Shown in pieces: positions 59,856 to 64,000 of a stretch of 64,000 nucleotides of DNA. Position 1 is the first letter of the stretch, and each line of letters starts with the position of its first letter. Both the position numbers and the translations under genes were made by a program. The notes below the pieces were generated by a model. That model searched no databases and was not told the DNA's origin. It was given only the letters and a program-made list of their open reading frames with translations. This stretch comes from Paracentrotus lividus (lineage: Eukaryota; Echinodermata; Echinoidea; Camarodonta; Echinidae). The DNA lies in NCBI GenBank assembly GCA_940671915.1, contig CALNVZ010001280.1, positions 111,814-175,813 of the forward strand, in the 5' to 3' direction.

Positions 59856-61374
59856 GTGATTATGATAATGGTGATTATGATAATAATAATAATAATAATA
59901 ATAGTAATAACGATTATGATAATGGTGAATATTATAACGATAATAATGATAATCATAATAACGATAATAATAGTAATAATGATAATAATAATAATAATAA
60001 TAGTAATAATAATAATAATAATGACAATAACAATAATAATGATAACAACTATACTAATATTTTCTTTATATAGCGCTTTCCAGCAAGAAACTGATGATAT
60101 GCACCTAACAACACCTCTTCAATATACTCTATTTTGACGGCGATTAATTATTTTCGTATGTTTGTATTATTTTTCTTCCAATCACTTATCCATGTCTAGA
60201 TTTTGAGCAAAGCCTGAGTGAGCTGTACAACATAACAGCAAATTTCGACGCGTCCGAAAGGGAACTTCTCTTTCACCACCTTGACTTAACTACTGAACAG
60301 CTCGCCGAATGTCATGATCCTGATGACGATGTACATCGCATGAAACTCCTGAGGATGTGGAAGAGACATATTCGACCGACCCGCTATCACTACAGAGTAG
60401 AACTTGCTAATGCTCTTGAAAGATGGGATTTGGAGGACGTGCTTATGATGTCCCGGCAGGTTTGTCCACATATCAACTTGTTGTGGTCGTACTTGGCGTA
60501 CACGATGCCCCAAAAAATAATAAAAAAAAAAAAAAAATCGAATTTATATCAATATGATATGACTGATTCATTACACTCATCATTATTGTAATTATCTTTT
60601 AAGGTTTTTCGCTAGGGCTACTAGTAAAAGGTTTTCCACTTATACGCTTCATCATATGATGGCTATATTTAAATGTGTGTGACGGAAAACTTGTATTGGG
60701 CGATTTGGGGTTTCATAATTTTTTATATACATTTACATGTATTTATATATAGATATTTATCTTGTAGTAGATGGGGTGAGAAATTCAATTATGATCATCT
60801 TCCTTCGTAGAAGGAATCTTACCCCGCATTCGGCGCCAATCTAAAATACGCTATTCTAAAGCACTATCAACAGTTTGTTACACGCTTAGCTACTAAAGTA
60901 TTATCAGATAATACGTTATACTTATAATACGAGTCAAAGAGTGGGTGGTGACCTGTCTTCATTTTCAATGTATGACTGAAAGTTATATTCATGTAATGTC
61001 TGTAGGTAAACTACTAGTATTTTTTTAATTTGCCGCTTTGTCTTAACTTTCCACGTTCTTTATTTATTTTTATTTTTTAACCAGGCAAGCATCGTTCAAC
61101 AGAAGCCAATAAATTTGTAATTGGTTATTTGTGCAGCCTGTTAGATGAGGACCAGCTCTCGAAGCTTCATGGTGCTCTTAATCTCGATAAGTCCAAATCA
61201 CCAACTGGTGTGGCAAACGAGATAACAAAGCTGAAGTGCTATCCAGCTCGTAACCTATGGAAATACAAAGAAGACAAGTCCAGAACACTCAAAACAGTTT
61301 CTAACCAATTGTTTAAAGCTGGCTTCCTCGATCTTGCTGAGGAAATCATGATACTAGGATATTGTAGACTTTAA
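43282..61374 (+). CDS. five-exon gene encoding tandem death-domain-like modules (449 aa)
   Basis: Five exons with GT/AG borders join in one open frame: 43282-43578 (coding from ATG 43293), 54760-54978, 59102-59401, 60200-60459 and 61090-61374, ending in TAA. Coding length from the ATG is 1350 nt, 449 residues. Each exon holds one helical module resembling a death domain: a leucine-rich N-terminal half, then a helix with W (W65, W233, W322, W412; R145-R146 takes this place in exon 2), then a helix of the form L..AL...DL. Introns 1-3 are phase 1 and intron 4 is phase 0. There is no signal peptide, membrane segment or catalytic domain, so a cytosolic death-fold adaptor or scaffold acting by homotypic contacts is inferred. 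Death-domain genes are known to be expanded in sea urchins and amphioxus. The fold call rests on pattern only; the 5' end may be incomplete. Intron 1 is 11.2 kb and mostly nested transposons. Confidence 0.7.
44780..45930. repeat. satellite arm: ~42 bp units with ATACCATATGTATGGTAT
   Basis: About 26 units of CTGTATGGTTTTCTGGCACAA plus ATACCATATGTATGGTATTG follow in tandem. Each has an 8+2+8 inverted repeat (ATACCATA-TG-TATGGTAT). Open frames up to 368 codons on either strand here have no start context, codon structure or homology, and are repeat translations. Confidence 0.9.
46149..50548. mobile_element. hAT-like fragment of family B, split by the foldback element
   Basis: It starts CAGGGGCGGCG and ends CCCGGGACGCCGCCAATA, matching the inverse of 22585-23542. 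GCGAGCGCGAAGCGCGAGC-type motifs lie near 49990 and 50350. The foldback element 46244-49823 interrupts it. Confidence 0.55.
46244..49823. mobile_element. 3.6 kb foldback element with ~160 bp units rich in GCCGCCAT
   Basis: The ends TAGTCTGTAAGATAAGG and (inverse) TAGTCTGTAAGATGAGG are flanked by TAA (46241-46243, 49824-49826); the empty site, in inverse, is at about 23440-23470. Left-half units (46.3-47.7 kb) carry CGGCCGCCATCTTG and AAGATGGCCGCCATG; right-half units (48.3-49.7 kb) are the inverse. The centre, near 47.75-48.15 kb, is AT-rich. A TNA duplication suggests a PIF/Harbinger relative. No coding capacity. Confidence 0.85.
51220..51880. repeat. satellite arm of family B copy 1: ~63 bp units
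   Basis: About nine units of CTGTATGGTACTTCTGTATGG plus TTTGTGCCAAAAAACC and CCATAGGAAATCCTATGG follow in tandem. The last phrase is an 8+2+8 inverted repeat. Frames up to 155 codons are repeat translations. Confidence 0.88.
51946..52755. other. intron 1 sequence, no supported feature
   Basis: AT-rich. A good acceptor-like TTTATTTTGTTTTCAG lies before 52114 with 100 open codons downstream, but no phase-matching donor of quality follows, so I do not call an exon. Confidence 0.4.
52761..53045. mobile_element. palindromic MITE with GAGACGTCTC modules, copy 1
   Basis: The ends GGGTGGTATCTCACTTC and (inverse) GGCTGGTATCTCACTTC enclose CGCGGAGACGTCTC repeats in both orientations and ACTTTTTATCCGTCGCGGAG. 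The flanks TTTAA and TTA are compatible with a TTA duplication. Confidence 0.8.
53147..53488. mobile_element. palindromic MITE with GAGACGTCTC modules, copy 2
   Basis: The same family as 52761-53045, flanked by TTA on both sides (53144-53146, 53489-53491). Its right end with about 35 bases of flank is duplicated at 53554-53641. Confidence 0.82.
53642..54759. other. intron 1, 3' part
   Basis: 53900-54180 resembles 18640-18930 inside the 3.7 kb element, so it is probably a repeat fragment. The rest is unremarkable AT-rich intron. No exon is supported. Confidence 0.5.
54760..54978 (+). CDS. exon 2: death-domain-like module 2 (most divergent)
   Basis: The acceptor is TTTATATTTTATTGAAG at 54759 and the donor AAAGG|GTAATT at 54979. 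It enters and leaves in phase 1; the first two bases AT complete a GAT (Asp96) codon with the G of exon 1. Residues 96-168 are acidic at the start (DEPAAYDVQDEELATVAL), then EEHMQSLLSRFG, then QIKERRNKH and CREELRNALESIDL. The last two segments match the W-helix and terminal helix of the other modules, but the tryptophan is replaced by arginine (R145/R146). It is the shortest module and could be a death-fold remnant. Confidence 0.62.
54979..55860. other. intron 2, 5' part
   Basis: AT-rich sequence with a poly-T tract of about 30 bases at 55401-55430. No coding signal. Confidence 0.6.
55863..57780. mobile_element. 1.9 kb palindromic element in intron 2
   Basis: The ends AACATAACAC and (inverse) AACACAACAC are flanked by TA. 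The arms (to about 56800, and from about 56840) are inverted copies of each other at high identity, with phrases such as TCAACTTCTACTGGTTAAAA. Frames on both arms are mirror artefacts. Confidence 0.75.
57816..58863. mobile_element. 1.05 kb TIR element in intron 2
   Basis: AACCCCTAACAAAAAGTTCC at the left and GGAACTTTTCGTTAGGGGTT at the right are inverted, flanked by TA (57814-57815, 58864-58865). The inner halves are also partly inverse (GGCCATGATAACTTTT). A TA microsatellite separates it from the preceding element. Confidence 0.8.
59102..59401 (+). CDS. exon 3: death-domain-like module 3
   Basis: A good polypyrimidine acceptor (TTTTTTATTGTTCTTCCAG, AG at 59100-59101) and donor TTTAG|GTTAGT at 59402 frame a 300-nt exon that is phase 1 at both ends. 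Residues 169-268 show LARIALSLLMKDVLPIIEALGL (helices 1-2), a basic loop with KKGSVGLLLDLW (W233), and RRRLYLCLALRNMGYFDVAL as the last helices. This is the clearest death-domain pattern of the five. The upstream intron carries two palindromic elements and the downstream intron long trinucleotide repeats. Confidence 0.72.
59578..60062. repeat. compound trinucleotide microsatellite in intron 3
   Basis: CTA tracts (59580-59635, 59701-59730) and TAA tracts (59647-59690) are followed by a long degenerate AAT/GAT array to 60050. The sequence then reads TATATAGCGCTTTCC, like the 3' end of the LINE at 8.1 kb. The 221-codon frame here is a homopolymer translation. Confidence 0.9.
60200..60459 (+). 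CDS. exon 4: death-domain-like module 4
   Basis: The acceptor CTTATCCATGTCTAG ends at 60199; the first two bases complete Asp269, keeping phase 1 entry. Residues 269-355 read SLSELYNITANF, SERELLFHHLDLTTEQLAEC, then MKLLRMWKRH (W322) and YRVELANALERWDLEDVLMM. The order of helices and the W-helix followed by L..AL...DLEDVL is typical of death domains. The best donor is CGGCAG|GTTTGT at 60460, leaving phase 0, unlike the other introns. The frame stays open for a further 120 bases past this donor, so intron retention would give a truncated C-terminus with a lysine run. Confidence 0.72.
60460..61089. other. intron 4
   Basis: A 630-base intron between the CAG|GTTTGT donor and the second of two acceptors. 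Near 60811 TCTTCCTTCGTAG precedes an open stretch of 45 codons, but no phase-1 donor follows, so no exon is called. Confidence 0.55.
61090..61374 (+). CDS. exon 5: death-domain-like module 5 and stop codon
   Basis: Residues 356-449 contain VIGYLCSLLDEDQLSKLHGAL (helices 1-2), GVANEITKLKCYPARNLW (W412), and TLKTVSNQLFKAGFLDLAEEIM as the last helices, ending CRL and TAA at 61372-61374. Two acceptor AGs lie 5 bases apart, at 61083-61084 and 61088-61089. Only the second keeps frame with the CAG|GTTTGT donor of exon 4. An ATTAAA polyadenylation-like hexamer lies at 61548-61553, so this is probably the last exon. Confidence 0.7.
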   Translation, partial: HRSTEANKFVIGYLCSLLDEDQLSKLHGALNLDKSKSPTGVANEITKLKCYPARNLWKYKEDKSRTLKTVSNQLFKAGFLDLAEEIMILGYCRL

Positions 61375-61547
61375 ACACACTGATATTTTGCTGATTTGAC
61401 ATAAACAGCTTTTTGTATCCCAAAGTGTCACAATACGAAGAACCTTGCAGAGATAGTTTGTATAGCTGTATCCTTTCTTTCGATCACACATGAGAGTACA
61501 ATTTTTTTATGCTATCATTTTTAATGTCATTTCTTTTGTTAAAATGA

Positions 61548-61553
61548 ATTAAA
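61548..61553 (+). terminator. possible polyadenylation signal ATTAAA
   Basis: The common variant hexamer ATTAAA lies 174 bases after the stop codon of the death-domain gene in AT-rich sequence. No canonical AATAAA is nearer. It is a plausible 3' end, not proven. Confidence 0.3.
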
Positions 61554-61851
61554 TTGAGGCAAAAACCAAATATTTATAAAAAGGACAAAGTTATTTAGCA
61601 TACATGTAGCACAGGATACTAAAATTAATGGGAAAAAAAGGAGTGCAAGGTTTAGTTGAAGAAAATCGGTCAAAGTATAGGCCTAAAAATTTAAGAACCA
61701 TAAAATTTGTTTGATTTTGTGACTTCACTTATGATACGCTCTCAAATTATTATGTGTACTAAAATTTTCGTTATTTGCCATATTCTGAGAACAATATGAA
61801 TTATTTTATCTATTCAATTGATATAATCTTACACAATATTTCATGCTCGCC

Positions 61852-61999
61852 TGGGGAGCATTTCGTGAAACAAATTTTCGCTGATTCTCACTGACAACTG
61901 TTATAAGCTACTGAAATGCTGGAATCTGATTGGCTAAGAGGAAATTTGTCGGATAAAACGTACGACAAGTCCTTTCATGAAACACCCCCCCCCCCCCAG
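61852..61999. mobile_element. 148 bp MITE with CTGGGG..TTTCATGAAAC ends
   Basis: CTGGGGAGCATTTCGTGAAACA and TTTCATGAAACACCCC..CCAG form inverted repeats. This terminal form is common among short MITEs of marine animals. It follows the 3' end of the death-domain gene by about 480 bases. Confidence 0.6.
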
Positions 62000-64000
62000 T
62001 CTGTGAAAAATGATCTATTGCCGCGATGAAATACAATGCTTTCTTTTTTCTTCTTTTTTTTTTTCAAAAATCTCTTTAATATATGTGATGCGTCACGTCG
62101 AAATGAGAGACTACGTCGCGTAGATTTTTGAAATCCATTTTATTTGATATTATTGATCCCTGATTTCATTGCCTTGAATTTGATATATAACCCGACTGTA
62201 ATGAGAAGAGTAAATAGAAGTGGAGATATTAGCCTTCGAACTCGAGGAGAATTTGTGCTCTTGGAAATCAAAATCAAGAGAAAAACGTCTGCGAGTTTGA
62301 CTTCCGTTTGACTCCGCGCCAGAAAATAAGAACATTTTGTCACCGTTGTACTCACCGAAATGCCCCTAGCACAACTTGTTACAAAGGTGAAACGATTGAC
62401 AACTGAGCGAGGCTGCATTCAGAGTATACAGAGAACCATACTCGTCCGTCACGCATGATCGAGGACAAGCGCAGCAAGCGGAAACAAACGGCGATGTTGT
62501 CTATATAAACATTCAATCTTCTCAAAAAAAAAGAAGCTGAATTTGGTTAGTTGTTTTATATCTTCGTCAAATAAATAAAACGTCATGCTCTTTCTAATTG
62601 TTTAAGAAAAGTCACTCTTTTAAGAAAAGTGTTACCAATCCTGCGCTAAATTAGTTAGAAACAAAACTATTTTAACCTTTTTGGTGGTTTTATTCCATGT
62701 TTGCGTGCGTTCTTTGAATGTCAATCGCGTATACTCTACTTTCATAATAAAGCGAGTCATTTTGATCTGAACTCTGTTTGAAAATTTTGAACATAAATAA
62801 TGGTCTATAGACTAAATTATTCTTGTACGGCTTATGCATTTTGTTTAAATTCTTTGAATAAGTATATGATTAGAGATAAGCTCCAAAAATGTTTTAATAA
62901 ATATTTGCGCCTCACGAATCTTATTAGAATTTCTCTGATCACGTTTTATGAGTGGCTAGGTTAGCTTAAGACAATGAAAATAAAAACGTAATATGATTTG
63001 CTCGATCTTCTTAATTTGATCAAACTTGTTACCAGTAATAAGAAGATATTAATAATTTTAGAAATGAATTATTTTAAGAGTAATCGATTTTGTTTCGTTT
63101 CGTGTTTTAGTAAAACGCTACTTTCTTCAAACACGTTACTTTGTAAAATAAACTGCAGAAGACTTTAACCTAAATACTTGTATCAGAACGTTATTATCAC
63201 ACGTCACGCTCTATTGGTATCTCTATGTTTCCGTGATGGAACCAAATATTGTTTATAGGAGGTTTTAATTTCCCATCGGACAAACAGATAATCGCGGCCT
63301 CTCTAAAATAAAATGCTGAAATAACATTCATTGGATCCAGATAGCTAAGTCAGCAATAGTATGCTTTTCCCACACTAACCCCCCTCTCCCCCCCTCTCCC
63401 CTATCCCGATTGTTAGATTTGACATTCGTTTGCTCGCGTGATCTGCCCTACATCCGGATGAAACATGCTTTATCACAGCGACGTGGCATCGCCACGCAAA
63501 ATTTCTGAGTGCAGCCTTAAGTAGGTTTAAGTTCGCTATTCGCTCACAAAAACGAAACAAAAAGCCAGTTGAAATCACACATCACATGACCGTGAACGTC
63601 CATAAACAAAGCCATGCGTTGCTAAGGGCGGAGCTGAACGGAGAGGGGAAATGAGCGTGGACGTTCGCTTGTATGTCCGGGAAAAAAAATTATGACCGAA
63701 AAAAAAACACTCGCCGAAAAACTGCTTTTTTACCACTTTCCCATTATCATTTTCACTCATTTTTTCAACAGAGCAAAGATGAAGCATGGTAGAACCAGAA
63801 AATCAAAAAAAAAAATTTCCTCAAAATTTTGAGTTTTTTATTAGTTGGTCGATTTACTCGGATCTTTGATCTGCGACTTCTCCCTCATTTCGACAAGACG
63901 TATCACATATTTCTTCACACAGAAAAAAATAAGTGTCTAAGTGACCCTTTTACAAGAGTCCAGCTCTGTCCCTGAGATGACACTTAAATTGGTTAAAGCA
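62000..64000. other. intergenic sequence, no supported gene
   Basis: Short frames near 62140-62418 and 63375-63787 (- strand) lack domains and splice support. TATATAA at about 62500 could be a TATA box for a + strand gene, but no exon follows within the window. Confidence 0.45.

Noticed and set aside
59408-60137. 221-codon Leu/Ile/Asn-rich frame and its neighbours
   Set aside because: Translation of CTA and AAT microsatellites in intron 3.
60811-60930. Possible small exon after TCTTCCTTCGTAG in intron 4
   Set aside because: It would enter in phase 0 from exon 4, but no donor gives the phase needed for exon 5.
62140-62418. 92-codon frame on the - strand downstream of the death-domain gene
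   Set aside because: No recognised domain, no splice or polyadenylation support, composition like the surrounding noncoding DNA.

Overview
The window is a 64 kb piece of an AT-rich animal nuclear genome. Spliced exons with GT/AG borders, a non-LTR retrotransposon, and many terminal-inverted-repeat (TIR) DNA transposons and microsatellites exclude a prokaryote. Tandem death-fold domains and this repeat flora suggest an invertebrate deuterostome, most likely an echinoderm such as a sea urchin. That placement is inference; no taxon-diagnostic gene is present.

The only host gene I can support is on the + strand at about 43.28-61.37 kb. Five exons (43282-43578, 54760-54978, 59102-59401, 60200-60459, 61090-61374) join in one frame to a 449-residue protein. 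Each exon encodes one death-domain-like module, and four of the five keep a tryptophan at the equivalent position. A further phase-compatible exon may lie at 39165-39239. I see no enzyme, receptor or membrane segment, so the product looks like a death-fold adaptor or scaffold.

Most of the rest is transposon inside transposon, and boundaries can be read from TIRs, target-site duplications (TSDs) and uninterrupted copies elsewhere in the window. 1-5.77 kb: a TTAA-flanked element (672-2061) and a foldback element (2152-3897) holding two smaller insertions. 5770-30887: one 25 kb composite of 'family B' (ends CCCTTACAAAAAT) containing a 12 kb hAT-like element (6114-18219), which itself holds a dead LINE, a family C element and a 5.8 kb long-TIR element; then a 3.7 kb TTA-flanked element, and a nest of elements with GGGGAGACCGGGG ends. 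31681-38794: a TA-flanked element holding a 3.6 kb foldback element. 39297-43228: a family A foldback and another GGGGAGAG-ended element. Intron 1 of the death-domain gene (43579-54759) is largely a four-layer nest: family A (43649-51943) contains a second, opposite-orientation family B (44597-51890), which contains a hAT-like fragment, which contains a 3.6 kb foldback element (46244-49823) built from repeats carrying YY1-type GCCGCCAT motifs. Introns 2 and 3 hold further palindromic elements and long microsatellites. 62-64 kb shows no convincing gene.

Many long open frames in the window are translations of short tandem repeats and are not genes. Exon calls rest on splice signals and frame agreement only; repeat family names are assigned from TIR and TSD form, not from database matches.
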